Shown here piece by piece: positions 41,980 through 54,498 of a DNA stretch of 64,000 nt. The position numbers and the translations under genes are program-made. Every line of letters begins with the position of its first letter. Within the stretch, counting starts at the first letter, position 1. The notes beneath the pieces are model-generated. The model did not search any database, had not been told where the DNA came from, and worked only from the letters and a program-made list of their open reading frames with translations. Source of the DNA: Rhyacophila brunnea (lineage: Eukaryota; Arthropoda; Insecta; Trichoptera; Rhyacophilidae); NCBI GenBank assembly GCA_022495005.1, contig JAGYXB010001609.1, positions 186,001 through 250,000 of the forward strand, given 5' to 3'.

Positions 41980-44915
41980 AAATCTACTATAGCTGGTATA
42001 CTGTGGAGTTGTATACGCATCTATCGTGTGACATCATGTGAGAGTGTGTGTTGACAGTTTAATCCTAATACATATAATGCAATGTGTCCATACGTTGCCA
42101 TGACATTAAGTCCTCAATAGAACTATTCTAACAAGTTAACATGGTAACACCCTTCCGTTATTTTTCTTGATCCAAAATAACAGGGTTTTTCTATCGGGGC
42201 AATTCCGTATACAAGGCGTTTATCTACAATATTTGGTAACGCAGTGATAAGCAGGGTAAGCCTCACGGGACTTTTTATCCAATCGGAGATGCTAATCGGA
42301 TATATTTGACAGTTTACACCCCGGGATAATTAACTGTCTGAATATGATACAGCATATTTGTCACGTTGTTTATTGATTTCGGAGTTAAGTGATACGTTAA
42401 AATAGCCCTGCAGGTGGCCATGCGCGGCAGCGACTGAAAGTGTAATTTTAAGTATGGTGGTTACTCTGCCTCATATTTTTCTAAAAATAAAACACATTTT
42501 TTTAATCAATTGAATCTTGTATGTAATAATTCATAATAAATTTTATTACATTCTACAACAAACATGTGATTCGCACCATAAACTTTAATTACGTACCATA
42601 AATATGTACTAATGAAATGATAACATTATTCAATTGTACTTTATTATAATACTGAGATTCAATTATATACTAAGAGTATGTATATAAATAAGAAAGATAA
42701 AATTATTTTCAACTACATTCATTTAAAATAAAATAAGTAAATTTTTCAAACATGGATCTAATGAGGTCGATTGAAAACGAGTGAGTTGCATCGATCGGCT
42801 CGGTGAGCCAAATTTTAAATTTAACTAAAATACAGGAACAGGACCCACAAACTATTTCATCGAAACAATAATTTTAATATATTTTTAATACATGTCTAAC
42901 AATTTAATGTATCAGCATTCATTGTCTAGTAATATCTATTAGGTATACCACCAATACTACATTGAGACAGTGAGGAATAAGGTTTTCACTATTCCATTTA
43001 ACACCGTGTCGGATAGATATTATAAATCCATTAAATATTATATTCCTATGGAATTTTACAAACTTCTCATTAATATAATTAAAATTAAAGTTTGTCAACT
43101 ATCCTCAGTTAATATTGTTTATTAATTTTTTTTTATAAAGCTAATATAATATGACTGGTTTGTTCAATTAGGTAGGTGAGTACCTAGTGTTTATTTTTCA
43201 AATATCTAGACAGAATAGAGTATTCCTAAAGCGGAGGTCAGAAACCTTTTTATCATGTACTTAGGGCAAAATATAAATTATGAAAATCACCACGGGCAGA
43301 TAATAATATATAAATATATTTTTTGACCACATTTTGAGAGCACAATTTTTTTGAAATGTACCTACTAAACCAAATTACATGGTACATGGAAGAAATTTAT
43401 ACGAATAAAATTGGTCAGAATTTACAAGATTTAAAGGAATTTCAAAGTCAGTTGTGGTCACTGTAAAAATGATTCGTGAGCCACTCGGGTACCCTCGAGC
43501 GTTGCGTTGACCGTGACAAAATCTATTTTTCACGATGGCATATCATTGTTTGAAAATGAATGACAAATTCCCAACCGAACATAGAGTACCACAGTAAGTA
43601 TTATATTGTGCTGTTCTGTAAACATGTAAATTATTATTTTTATTCCTGAGTGGCACCCTTTTTTATTAGGAATGGTTGCTAGCCATTGGCCCGACCTATG
43701 AGGTCCATGCTATGGATAAATAACACATTGAGAAAACAACACCTACGCAAATAATTTGGAATACCACACCGCGAACACTGGTTGTTTACTGGTATCGTGT
43801 AATTCAAACTCTTTTTAATTTGACATTTAACCAATCAAAAGAAGTCTTTTTTGTTACCAACTTATCCCCATATAATTTTTAAATTTATGTTAATGAATAG
43901 TGACATACATAATATGCTGTTAAAGCAATATTTTGAAATAACAAAATATATTAAAGTTGCTGTAATTTGATGTGGTGATACAAAGTAAAATAATGTAAAC
44001 AATATTATGAATTCCAAATGATTTATCTATGCACTTCATAGAACTTATTGTGGTAATGTGGTATGTAATTGTATTAATTTCTTAATAATTGAACTGGGTA
44101 CATATTTGGTATGTTAATATCATACTAGGTAGAATAGTATGAACGTATGTGATTCTGCATTTGGATAAAAATAAGTAAGGCAATAATGTAAAATAAGCAA
44201 AATTTTGTTATTGTCTCACCGTGGCATGGCCATGGAACATAATAATCATGCGTTGTCGTTTTAAAAAGAGCTGCTCTGAAGAACATAGTTATTATCTGAT
44301 CGGTTTATTATGAGCTCAACAATTCAAAAGTCACCCTATGGTTCAGTCGGTGAATATTGATAAAGTATACTCCCCCTCCCGACTTAATATTTTCTTCACA
44401 CCCTGTTCTTTATAAAAAAAGAACCTATTTGGATAATAATAATTGATTTGTTTTATAACACTGATGAGCTATCTAATTCCAAAAAAAGATGGGGTGTGAT
44501 AATGACTTACCGGGTTGGGTAGGTACCACAAATAATTATAAAATTTTTTAGGTGGGTAATAAATTAATAGGATAACAATATTAATTGTAGCGATTACTTT
44601 AAATACATCAATATAAATAATTACAAACGATAGCAAGAAAACTTACTCTTTACGGCAACTTTTTATAAAAAAGGCCGAAAGGTCCAAAATATAAAAAATA
44701 TAATTCGATTATAATAATTTACACGGAAACAAAAAAGTTCCACAATGACATCTACACCGTACCGCACCGCAGTTGCAGATTTCTCTAGGAACATAGTGTA
44801 TCATATTTTTATAATACCTATCTATTTAATAATTTTATTAATACTTAAAACACCGACCCGATGATTAATCTTCATTGTAACGATCAATGCGAAATATGCA
44901 CTCGCGAAGGTTGAT
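41980..44915. other. Intergenic stretch between CAND1 5' side and TMEM205 3' end
   Basis: AT-rich. No gene, RNA or transposon terminus recognised on either strand. Confidence 0.5.
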
Positions 44916-45200
44916 TCATATACAAAGTTTGTCAGACAGATATGTGATATGGTAAACGCTACAGACGACGGTTATAATTGTCCCGATCGCTGTAAAAGAA
45001 TGGAACATTCGGAAAGTTCTGAGTACGGCCAGGTATCTGGGGCAGTGCGCCAGGTCTCCCAGTTCGTGCCTGCCGATCTCTTGTCCGCATCCCGCCGCCG
45101 CTTCCATGCTCGTCTTGATGTGCTTCAACGACACTATCTTTTGTGCAACATATAGCCTGACGAGGAGCTCAATCGTGAATGTGAGCGTCATTACCAGCAC
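44916..45200 (-). CDS. TMEM205-like exon 4 (C-terminus)
   Basis: Residues 205-298 and stop (VLVMTLTFTIELLVRLYVAQ, a Glu/His-rich linker ending GDLAHCPRYLAVLRTFRMFH, then a last membrane segment IGTIITVVCSVYHITYL). The acceptor is TTATTTCAG. The FRMFHS stretch aligns with FFRYHG of vertebrate TMEM205. Confidence 0.88.
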   Translation of the reverse strand: MLVMTLTFTIELLVRLYVAQKIVSLKHIKTSMEAAAGCGQEIGRHELGDLAHCPRYLAVLRTFRMFHSFTAIGTIITVVCSVYHITYLSDKLCI

Positions 45201-48200
45201 CTGAAATAAAGTTTTATTTATTGATTTATTGTATAAAAAACAGTTCCATTATTATTTAGCATGTGAAGCATAATATTGAATTGTGCGTCATCTTTATTAA
45301 ACTTTTAGAAGGTAAATATTATTTTCGTCTTATCTATAACCAATATCATAGCGAATATTTCAATATTTTCTTTAAGAATATTTATCTTTTTTATGATTCT
45401 TATATTATATAAGAAAATATATTGAAATTTCTTGAATTTTATCAATTTTTGTTATTATTATATATCTGTACATTATCTTTGTTGTATAAATCTTCTAGTA
45501 AAATCTAATTAAATACAATTACGTAGGTACCTGTATACTGAAAGATATTTTTAAAAATAAGAAAAGATACTGACTTGGATAAGATTTTAGTGTATGTACT
45601 TATATGGATTTAAAAAAATACAACACCAATTATTATAGTGAAGTCGCATAGGTGTATGTAATGACAAAAGGTAGCAAATCAAGGAAAGAATGAAACCGAG
45701 CATGAGATGTTACAACAGTTTCATGGCGATGAGATTTTTCGCCTGCAGCGCTAATAATGTCATATAGCATCACTCCTCCAGCCTCAAGGGATGTGGATTT
45801 CAAAATTTTAATGCACATCCGAGCTTAGCCAAATAGGAATAGTAAAATGTACCCAGTTAATCAATTTACACAAATTTTAAAATAGAATGACAGGAAGTGG
45901 CATTTCCAGTTTGCATTAGAGTTGCATGTTGTCTATGGACGACATTATATTGCATGATTGTCTTATTTGTGGCATTGATATGTGAAATAATTATTTCTCA
46001 TGCGTAACTCTAAAACAAATCTGTTGATGGATTTGTTTTGTAATTTAAACATTCATAGATACTAATTATAATCTTTTTTTGATAGTTACCTGCACAAAAG
46101 ATTTTGACCCCACGGGGATGCTAGATTGTGTTTGCATAAATGAAAGGATCATGATGTAGCTCATGATAGAGTTGTGGGTGAAAAATGCTGGGAATAAATT
46201 TTCTTGAACTGATCCGAACACATGACGAGGTAGAGAGAAGTAAAGCACCAAACCTGTAATGAAATATAAAAAAATATTCTATTATAAATACCTAAAAAGT
46301 TTACTGCACAAGTGCCAGAAATGATTCTTTATGAGTCAAGATGGTTGCAATGTCCATATGATGAACACTTAGATGGGTCACACCTAAACTGGTCTCGACT
46401 GCAACATGTCAAATATGTTTGTTGGTATTCACAAAATACATTTTATTTAATGTACCTCCGCACACAGCTTGAAAGTGACATTTTAGTTTTAAAAAAACAG
46501 CAGGTGTCGAGAGCAACAAATTTCACCCAAGATGTATAATACTGAAATGCCGCATAATGTTCATTCATTTTGTCTAGCCGCATGATGTCTCTTTCCCGGC
46601 ATTGCATCGCCTATGCGCACAGAAGAAAGATGCAACATTGCGCCAAGTTTGATTTATGGCTATATCCCAGTCGAGACGATTTTTAATGTGAGACTGGGCT
46701 TACTCCAGGGCTCGAAATGGACCGGAACGCACCGGAGCGCCGTTCCGGTTCATAAAATCTCCAAAATTGTCGCTCCGTCTCGTGGAAATATTAATTTGAC
46801 CGTATGAGCTAGATATGCCATATAATAAAAAATCTAACAGACTTATTTTTTTATAAAATACATATACAATTAGATAACAACGTTAATATTTTCATAAAAT
46901 TATCGAGCGCTCCGGTTCGTGAAATTTTCCATTTCGAGCGCTGGCTTACTCTGTACTAAAGATGCTATTCAATTTCTGACACCTCATCTGATTACCTACT
47001 GTTACTAAAATACATAAAATATACAAAATAATAAATAAAATTAACATTTAAATAAATTAATTACCTGATACAAATGACATCCACACCAGTGCTCCAAAAT
47101 GAATGGCGAAACTGGCTAGATAAAGAAATGTCCACAATTGGGTCCTCTGTGTGATCACAGCCGTGGCCGCGGTCTGTTTGGAGATCAGTATGGCCAATAT
47201 TGTGGATAACATTATCACAACTGTTACGTGGGCCACCGTTTTCGATTTTAAACTGGTGAATAAAAGAAAACATAATTTTAATAACTTTGAATTTATTGCT
47301 CTGTCTGCATTTTGACAGGAATAACTACAATATGGCTAAGTCGAAATTATTTTATATTTGGTTAGGTGGTAGAAGGTAGGGAGATGGTAGATGGGTACAT
47401 ACTTTCGATACGATAATTAAAAATAAAGCACTTACAACTTCAAAAACAACAAAATGATAAGATTTATATTGGATAATAAAATATATTGATATAATCAGTA
47501 ATCAGTCAATCACCAACACAAAATAATTTATTATTAGGTATTATTTAAAATTAATGATTATCGATTTCATTAAAAACATGATAAAGCACTTCATATGTAC
47601 ATTGTAAAAAAAAATGCATGTAGTCTTGTGTTGGTAAATAATAATAATGCATCAATAATTATTAATAACGTAAGTCGCAAAGCCCACTGAAAGCCGAGTA
47701 GAATGTTGAGGAGGGCGTGAGGGCAGAGCAAATGCAAGGTAGAGCCCCGCGCTTTCGACAAACCACGCTGCTTCTAGGAGGGACGCGTTTACTAATTTTA
47801 CGTGTGTATGTATTTTCACAGTAGTCAAATATTCCGAATACTATTTTCTTCCGTAGCATATTTCAACACGGTACCTACACTGCCTCATGATCAGGGCTAC
47901 TACTTGTTATAATTTTTGAAAAAACTTCTTGTTTTTTTGTTTGTTAAATCCATTATCATTTTATTACAATTTATTTGTTAAATTTCAGACGTTCGCGGTT
48001 TACCGATGGATTCGCGATTATTTAGGAATACCGTTCTATATAGTTTCCCATCAAAAATAACAATGTGTCTATATTATAACCTATATATAAAAAAATATTC
48101 GACCTCGTATTTATATTCCACTTGAATTTATGTCTTAAGTGTCTAGGACGATTTGGCGCCGGACAACTGGACGCCGCGCAATTCGAAAATAAATAGACGT

Positions 48201-50340
48201 TATGTACTTATACGTACTTAAAAAAAAATATTATTATTTATATTTAAATTATTATATTATGATTTAATAGTTGGCGAGAATTTAAATATGCACACGTAAA
48301 TACTGATTTAATCGTCCATATGTTTAAGTTCCAACGAAAAGAGTTTTTTCTTTTTATATAAAGCCATAGGCATGGTTATTCTCAATCCGCAATAAATAAA
48401 ACATTATGTTTAGAGTAAAATGAATTAAAACTACTAAGTAGTAGATAGAAACTGATTAAAATTCATCGTCTACGTTCTGTTTACGTGTCTACGACAGTGC
48501 GGCGTCCAATTATCCTGGCGTCCAGTTGTCCCATTCCCTGTCTAATAACTTAACAACGTAGATAGGTAGTAAGTACCAGTAGCGAAGGTGGAGGTAGACT
48601 GTTAAGATATGCCATAAATAAATAGTGCCCATTAAACTTTGTTAGTCATACGTATTTGTTTTTAATGAACAAGACTACAATTATTTACAGATGGTGTTGG
48701 TTAGTTTTTAGAAATCAATTAAACCAAACCATAGTACTTTTGCTATATTTTGGACGAAACGACAAAATTGCGCACACTTTTTCATTCATACTTATTTGTT
48801 TTCGTTGGATAAGGAATACATTATGCACATAGTATTGGTTCATTTTTTTATATTCATTAAGCCCTGCCTAAACCAAATTATAATAGATACAAATATTATT
48901 CTATCTATAAAATATCCAAAGTTATATATGATTTAATTGCATAATTTTAGATATTTTATAGATAGACGAGTATTTTTTGACTATTATCTATTATGGCTTG
49001 GTTTCGCAGGGTTTAATTGAATTTTATAAACTAACAAGCACCATCTGTAAATTATTGTAGTATTATTTCAATGGAAACAAATACGTAGGTATGACTTACA
49101 AAGTTTAATGTGCACTATTTATGGCGGAACTTAACATCCTACTTCCATCCTTCGCCACTGGTAGGTACTGCAGAAGAAAGACGATTAATAAGTGATGTTT
49201 AACCAAAATATTTTTGTTTATTACGAAAACAACCAACCATGAATGTTTCCACTTAGAATTTGTTTGTTTTTGTTTTATAAATAGATATATTTGATTATTT
49301 TGGTAACAAAAAATATGTTCAAAATAATTAAGTACAAGATAAAAAGAACTCATTATAGGTATACAACGTTTTTAAATTATCTGTTGAATCATATTATAAA
49401 CTTGACTTGACTAGCTTAAACGATCAAAAAAAATTGTACTTGATAGAAATACTGAATAATGAAATGTAATTTCATATTGATTTCCATAATAACGTACGTA
49501 TATATTATTTAATAATTTAGTTGCTAGGACCCCCTAGCAACCAATAATGGTATCGAAATAACTTTTCATACAAAACAGAATTAACTAAAAATGAATTCAA
49601 TTCTACTTAAAGATGGCTAAAAGTATTTAAAAAAATGCATTGGCATCGTGTTCTGATGTATTCTAAAAGTTTCAAATGTCTATCTAGTCAGGAAGTTAGT
49701 TAAAAATCGATTGCAAGATTTATACCGGACAAATAAGAATACGACCTAAGAAAAACGTTGTAAAATACCGCGAATATTAATTGTTTGGAAAGTATTACAT
49801 GGCACACGTCCTGCTGTGAAACACAATTAATACTGACGATATAATACATAGTGCAACTGTACCTAAGTAATAACTTATAATTTTCTTTCAGAAAATCTGA
49901 TAGGATTCTAACTGGCATGAATGACGGTGAAATATACCTAATAAGTCTCACATAATAACAGGCTACAATGATGTTCTACGTTACATGTTAGAACACTGGT
50001 TCACAAAGTTAATATATAATTGATTATATTATTATTACACGAGAAGTGATTCACAAATACACAAGAAAATAATCAATCACCTGCTCGGCGCACGTTTTTG
50101 AAATTTGGAGTATAACTCTGATGTGAAATGTAAACATTTCCTCCCGAACGTTGTCGTCACAGCCATCCAATCCGGGGAATATTGGTTCTTCTTCGCATCG
50201 ATTTTGCTCTCGATATTATGTTTTTGTTTGAGTCTGTAATATTGTATTAGCCTCGCAGTTTTCTTATTCACGATGGGATTCATCACCTCGGGGAAGCTGG
50301 TGGTCGCCAAACCTTCGTTTGCTTTGTCTCTTGCGCACAT
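44916..50340 (-). CDS. TMEM205-like transmembrane protein
   Basis: Four coding exons on the minus strand: 50081-50340, 47065-47252, 46090-46253 and 44916-45200, 897 nt giving 298 residues plus stop. The family signature is VWMSFVSG followed by SLPRHVFGSVQENLFPAFF, which spans the exon 2/3 junction and is the hallmark block of TMEM205. Hydrophobic stretches at about 97-115, 130-150, 172-195, 205-222 and 270-290 predict a multi-pass membrane protein. The N-terminal 86 residues have no counterpart in vertebrate TMEM205 (about 189 residues) and are probably an insect extension. Vertebrate TMEM205 has been linked to platinum-drug resistance and secretory trafficking; the insect role is unknown. 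Introns carry two hAT MITEs and a TA MITE. Confidence 0.88.
46090..46253 (-). CDS. TMEM205-like exon 3
   Basis: Residues 149-204 (LVLYFSLPRHVFGSVQENLF, then SIMSYIMILSFMQTQ, ending SFVQ). It carries the family SLPRH-FG motif. The acceptor is CATTACAG. The donor is CAG|GTAACT, phase 0. Confidence 0.92.
46706..46943. mobile_element. hAT-type MITE, 8-bp duplication GCTTACTC
   Basis: Ends CAGGGCTCGAAATGG and, inverted, CAGCGCTCGAAATGG. GCTTACTC lies on both sides (46698-46705 and 46944-46951). 238 bp, non-coding, in TMEM205-like intron 2. Confidence 0.9.
47065..47252 (-). CDS. TMEM205-like exon 2
   Basis: Residues 87-149 (LKSKTVAHVTVVIMLSTILA, then QLWTFLYLASFAIHFGALVW, MSFVSG). It contains the first two membrane segments. 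The acceptor is TTCACCAG. The donor is G|GTAATT, phase 1. Confidence 0.9.
48148..48535. mobile_element. Inverted-repeat element with GGACAACTGGACGCC ends
   Basis: GGACAACTGGACGCC at about 48168 and its inverse near 48515 bracket AT-rich DNA. A degenerate second motif (TTGGCGCC / TTGGACGCC) is also mirrored. Target duplication is not clear. TMEM205-like intron 1. Confidence 0.6.
48577..49160. mobile_element. hAT-type MITE (CAGTGGCGAAGG family), most complete copy
   Basis: CAGTAGCGAAGGTGGAGG at the left, CCTTCGCCACTG at the right. The flanks GTAAGTAC (48569-48576) and GTAGGTAC (49161-49168) match at seven of eight bases. The arms are long inverted repeats of about 150 bp; the centre is AT-rich. 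Confidence 0.85.
49364..49760. mobile_element. TA-flanked MITE (CAACGTTTTT ends), copy 1
   Basis: CAACGTTTTTAAATT at the left and AAAAACGTTG at the right, with TA on both sides. 397 bp, in the same orientation as the copy at 54499-54906 and alike along most of its length, including a central GTTGCTAGGACCCC / CTAGCAACC hairpin. Confidence 0.85.
50081..50340 (-). CDS. TMEM205-like exon 1
   Basis: Encodes residues 1-86 and two bases of the next codon. The start is the ATG of MCARDKANEG. Upstream in-frame codons stay open back to 50400 but contain no ATG. The N-terminus is hydrophilic, with many Lys/Arg. The donor is AG|GTGATT, phase 2. Confidence 0.75.
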
Positions 50341-50780
50341 TTTAACAACTATTTCACGCGCGTTTTCAATTTTACGAATTGATATTATATTATCTCGCAC
50401 GCGAGTCGCGCTCAGTGATAATGAGAAATTAACTCTACGGCCGGCAGACGTTCGTATTAAGTTTATATACCGAACCGTGACGTGTACGTAGGTAGGTACA
50501 TAGTTAGGTAGAAGTCGTACCGCGGTCGCAGTGTGCTCCCCTCTCTACGACAGTCGCTAAGTGGGCCTGTCAAAATCCGTATCAGCTGTAGAATACGACT
50601 TTGCGATAATGACAAAATAATGATGCAATTCTTATGTACTCGTATTTCAAGAAAAGCAATTTTCTTACTAGATGCATCTAATATTTGACTTGGCTCAATA
50701 ATGAGTCACTAATCAAACTTTCATCTGACTTCCAGGATTAATAAGACAATAATTGGCAGCCTACATAACATAAACAAATG
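50341..50780. promoter_or_regulatory. Upstream region of TMEM205-like gene
   Basis: The 200 bp upstream of the ATG are relatively GC-rich for this window, with several CG dinucleotides (50390-50560), consistent with a promoter or 5' UTR. I see no definite TATA box or initiator. Placement is inferred only from the gene start. Confidence 0.3.
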
Positions 50781-50789
50781 TTTATTGAT

Positions 50790-50963
50790 ATTTACAATGG
50801 CTGCACGTGGGTCCCATGTTCGAATCCTGGGTCTGGCATATACACATATTGTTTTTCAATTTGTGTATAAATCAAGAGTATGGACCTAATAGGTTAAGCA
50901 AGTGGCTGACATCCATTTCTCGTAAAAACAAAATCTGTTAATACAAAAAATTCACTCTGTGGA
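50790..50963 (+). mobile_element. tRNA-like SINE, copy 1 (5'-truncated)
   Basis: Contains a B-box-like GTTCGAATCCTGGG at about 50819 followed by ATTGTTTTTCAATTTGTGTA, AGCAAGTGGCTGACATCC and ATCTGTTAATACA. The same order is seen in copies 50964-51265 and 59990-60262. Confidence 0.75.
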
Positions 50964-51265
50964 GGCTTTATCCGACTGACTTTGTCTAAAAGATATGCTC
51001 ACGATGTTAAAGCTATTCATATTAATTTGACTAAATATCGCGGCTTACGAGTCGGCTTATAATGTCGTGGGTGTCGGGTTATAATTCTGGGTTTGGCAAA
51101 TGCACATTATTGTTTTTCAATTTGTATTTGAAGTCAGAGTATGGACATAGTAGTTTAAGCAAGTGGCTAACATCCATATCTCGTAAAAACAAAATCTGTT
51201 AATACAAACCTCCACTCTGTGGAGACCCATTATTATGATCTTATTAGGATCGGACATGGTCGGAT
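50964..51265 (+). mobile_element. tRNA-like SINE, copy 2
   Basis: Runs from GCTTTATCCGACTGACTTTG through GCTCACGATGTTAAAGC and a decayed B box (GGGTTATAATTCTGGG) to CCACTCTGTGGAG and the tail TAGGATCGGACATGGTCGG. It abuts copy 1 head to tail. Confidence 0.78.
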
Positions 51266-51299
51266 AACTACTATATTATTTTAAAGGCAGGTAGAAAGG

Positions 51300-51360
51300 T
51301 AGGGTGTGGAAAGATGCATGTTGGGCGTAACACGGGTGGATCCAACAATAAATAAATGGG
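51300..51360 (+). mobile_element. Small RTE-type LINE fragment
   Basis: GTGGAAAGATGCATGTTGGG closely matches the [13 protein letters not shown] coding stretch of the LINE at 20655-21708. Too short to say more. Confidence 0.5.
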
Positions 51361-51399
51361 TAAGTGTAGAGACTTCGAAGTGAAGATGGATAAGTACTT

Positions 51400-52050
51400 A
51401 CTACTTACATCATGGCCCCCGCATCCTGAACCCCCAGGCCAGGATGTTTGACGACTCCCCACCCCTACATATCGCTAAGGGCAGTGTGACGATCTACAGC
51501 TGTGTTCCCTACGGCTATTCCGTGAATGATTCCACTTGAGTTATTGAGTCGGCAGCCGGCATCCTAATATTATTTGAAGCACTGATGGCGGCCCTCTTTT
51601 GTGGTACATAGTTAAGTAACATGCGACCCTTCTGTATATTGGATAAATAACCATAGGTATTATTAGTCAGGAAATGGATTAGAAATAATTAAGTATACAA
51701 TAAATGTATAGGTACACGCGAATTACGACCACATTAACTGCTGAGTAGATAATTACTTTTTTTATCACATTTAAATAACATGCTAATTACATCGATCGGC
51801 CGCTTGATCGTTACGCGCTAGGTGCGTCTTTAGCGTCCAATGACTTTTAATTAAGTATATCAATCATCATAACACATCAAATTGCATCACACAGCCACAT
51901 TATTATTCTAAAATGTTAATATTCTTTAAGTAAAATAGCTTTTTTGCAATTAGAGAAACATTGTGGTGTGCGTTTATCTCTCTTAACTGGTAGACCCGCG
52001 ATGCAGGACCCCCAGGCTAGAGCCTTGTCAGCCCCACTACATCCGTGGAC
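51400..52050. other. Decayed hAT-family pieces
   Basis: GGACCCCCAGGCTAGAGCCT at 52007 and GAACCCCCAGGCCAGGATG at 51429 resemble the interior and terminal GC-rich stretches of the hAT family at 57135 and 61135. No ends are visible. Otherwise non-coding. Confidence 0.45.
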
Positions 52051-53249
52051 ATTGAAGTTAATCGGACGTGTCACGGAACCCCACGTTTGATGTGAAGCAT
52101 CATTTTTTTAATGCCTGGGAATGTCTCAAGAGCAATTACCCAAGGCTGAGGTCGTCATGCATTCTAATGTGCTTTTACTGAATTTATATGACTTTAATTA
52201 AGTTAAGAGTAAATATGGGAGAAGCATGTAGAGGCAAAATTAAAAATTGTAGTAAGTAAAAAAGCAAATACAAAACTGCCAAACAATCTTCACGTTGGCA
52301 ATATGACGCCGCAAATTTTCTAAATGCAACAAACGTCTTTGTGGCGACCAGGTCGGACGGTCCGATGTGGCCAACAGGTGGTTGAAACGACTTGAGCAGC
52401 TCTTCCCTTACACCCATGGACAAATCTTCTCATCCAGTAGAGAGATATTAGTAGACCCGAAGAATCGATGAGATAATTAAGTTTAGCTTAATTACGTGTC
52501 AACGAAAGATTTATGAAAGAGAAGAGTGAAAACATCAATGAGATGCATTCGTCCAGCAGTGTATCGAGAGTGAATGAGATGATTATGATATGGAAAGAGG
52601 CATTACCAAAACTTAAAAATATTCTCTATTGTCCTCCACCCTATTTTGATAGATTCTAGCCCGTAAAACATATTTTTAATTTTTTAATATGTCTATGAGA
52701 AATCAAAAATACTATTGTAATAAACCTCGAATGCTTTCTACGTGAGGTTCAGATGCAATACACTTGAAATAATGTAGGTATTTATTAAGTTTCCACCTTT
52801 AAGCTTCTGAGGTACCGACTCTTATCATAAAATTGTATAGGTAAGTAAGTATATTGAAAATAAATCGTGGCGAACCGTTGGTTTATTTAATATATAGGCA
52901 CCCATTATATTTATGTAAACTAGAGTTCGTACCCAGCTCGCTTGGAAGTTTTCCTTGGTGTATTATTTTACTGTTCATATTACTCTACGAAAAACTAAAT
53001 AGGTAGGTAATGAATGTGTTGTTCTGGTAGGGTTTTTACAGGGTGATGTCGTTAGCCCTACGCCCAACCCCCTGATATAGGAGGACCGTTTCTCCCTCCA
53101 CTACCTAATCCACCGGTGTTGGTTACCCGATATCCAGGGCTGGTCGAGTTACCAGATCACCTCGTGGAGGTGAAGGCAGGAATTGGGTGAGAGGGGCTGG
53201 GCGATAGCAGATGATACTGTATCGTAACATGCGCATGCATCCCTTAGCC

Positions 53250-53713
53250 GGCTCGCACATCACAACTCGCCTTGTGTGCCTGACGGCCATAAATCAAAAC
53301 TTCTGAGACTGCCGGCGAATGTAGCATGCTACAACCTCGCACATCTGCCTAGCGGCAAACGTCAAACGCGAAAAGGGAGAAGTCTCTCGTCTGCCATTTT
53401 TATTGTGTTGATTGTATGAACAAACGTCAAACGCGGTGACCAGCGATGAGCGAGCAATGACAGTGTAGACAGAGACAGAGACAGAAATGGCCGATGGCCG
53501 CAGGCTGTGCGCATGCGCGGAATCGACATTTTTCGAGATCGACATGCAGGCTTTGGCCAATGCAACTCGAGGCATGTCGCAGGGTTGCAGAGTCGCAGTT
53601 GCATCGGCCAATCTGCGAAGCTCCATTTGATAACGTTTGTTTCTTGGTTTACGATGACGTCACATCGACGAATTCGTCGTAAGACGCATGCGGCGAGTTC
53701 TGATGTGCGAGCC
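53250..53713. mobile_element. Inverted-repeat element, GC-rich
   Basis: GCTCGCACATCACAACTCGCC at the left is mirrored by GGCGAGTTCTGATGTGCGAGC at the right, one mismatch in 21. Open frames inside on both strands (for example 53362-53889, minus) overlap each other and reflect the GC-rich composition; none shows a domain. No certain target duplication. Confidence 0.7.
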
Positions 53714-53779
53714 CAATTAGAAACCCAGGAGGCAAAAAGATCACGTGGCATATGAAAATACAGAGACTGCGCTGAATTC

Positions 53780-54015
53780 CATGTGCATAGAATGCCGGAG
53801 GATGTACCGACGAGGCGGGTTATGTACGCAACCCCCAAAGGCAAAAGAAGACCTGGGCGGCCGAAATTGAGATGGCTGGACTGCGCCACGGGAGATTTAA
53901 AAATGCTCCGTCAATGCAACCGGAGAGTGTCGGCATTGGATCGTCCAGGATGGAGGAAGTTTTTGAAGGAGGCCAAGACCTCCCAAGACCTCCCAAGGGT
54001 TGTAGTGCCATAAAT
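53780..54015 (+). mobile_element. LINE 3'-end fragment
   Basis: Encodes HRMPEDVPTRRVMYATPKGK, then GRPKLRWLD and WRKFLKEAKT, the conserved C-terminal tail of insect LINE polyproteins, ending at a stop near 54011. No upstream reverse transcriptase is attached. Confidence 0.75.
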
Positions 54016-54498
54016 GATGATGAATGTATTGTTAGTTTTCTTGTCCGACTTTATAACTTCTGATTGTACAGTTAATTAAAAGTTAAATTATTTTGCCCAA
54101 AGATAATATACCTATCAGCATTTGACATAGACGATCTTTCATGACCATGATGGTCGAGCGGTAACTTGTTGGCTTATAATTCCGCGTCTATCAAATTTAC
54201 ATGCTATTTTCTTTAAGCCTTAGAAGTCTTTAAATGCAGACAAACTTTGTCTTTTATAATATAGATAACAGTTTTCACAAGATTATTCGGAAACTAATTA
54301 GGTACCTACTGACTGCGACATTGAATTATGTGAGTAATCCTAATCACTAAGAACTTACGAAACAATATTATAGAAATTATATTGGCGACTTTATTTTATC
54401 ACAAGTAAACTTTGATACCGGGAATGAGGTGTTTCCTTTAGAATTCTGATTAATTAAACACAGCTAAGAATTACAAGATAAAAATAACTTTTTATATA

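Noticed and set aside
50338..50400. Upstream extension of TMEM205-like exon 1 to 50400
   Set aside because: The frame is open but would need a GTG start. The first ATG at 50340 is preferred.
53040..53210. GC-rich stretch resembling a LINE fragment
   Set aside because: No recognisable reverse-transcriptase or endonuclease motif in any frame. Too weak to call.
53362..53889. 175-codon open frame on the minus strand
   Set aside because: It overlaps open frames on the other strand, sits across an inverted-repeat element and shows no domain or conserved pattern. It reflects GC-rich composition.
54140..54190. tRNA-like sequence (GGTCGAGCGGTAAC)
   Set aside because: Resembles the A-box side of a tRNA but lacks a convincing T arm and acceptor stem. 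Not called.
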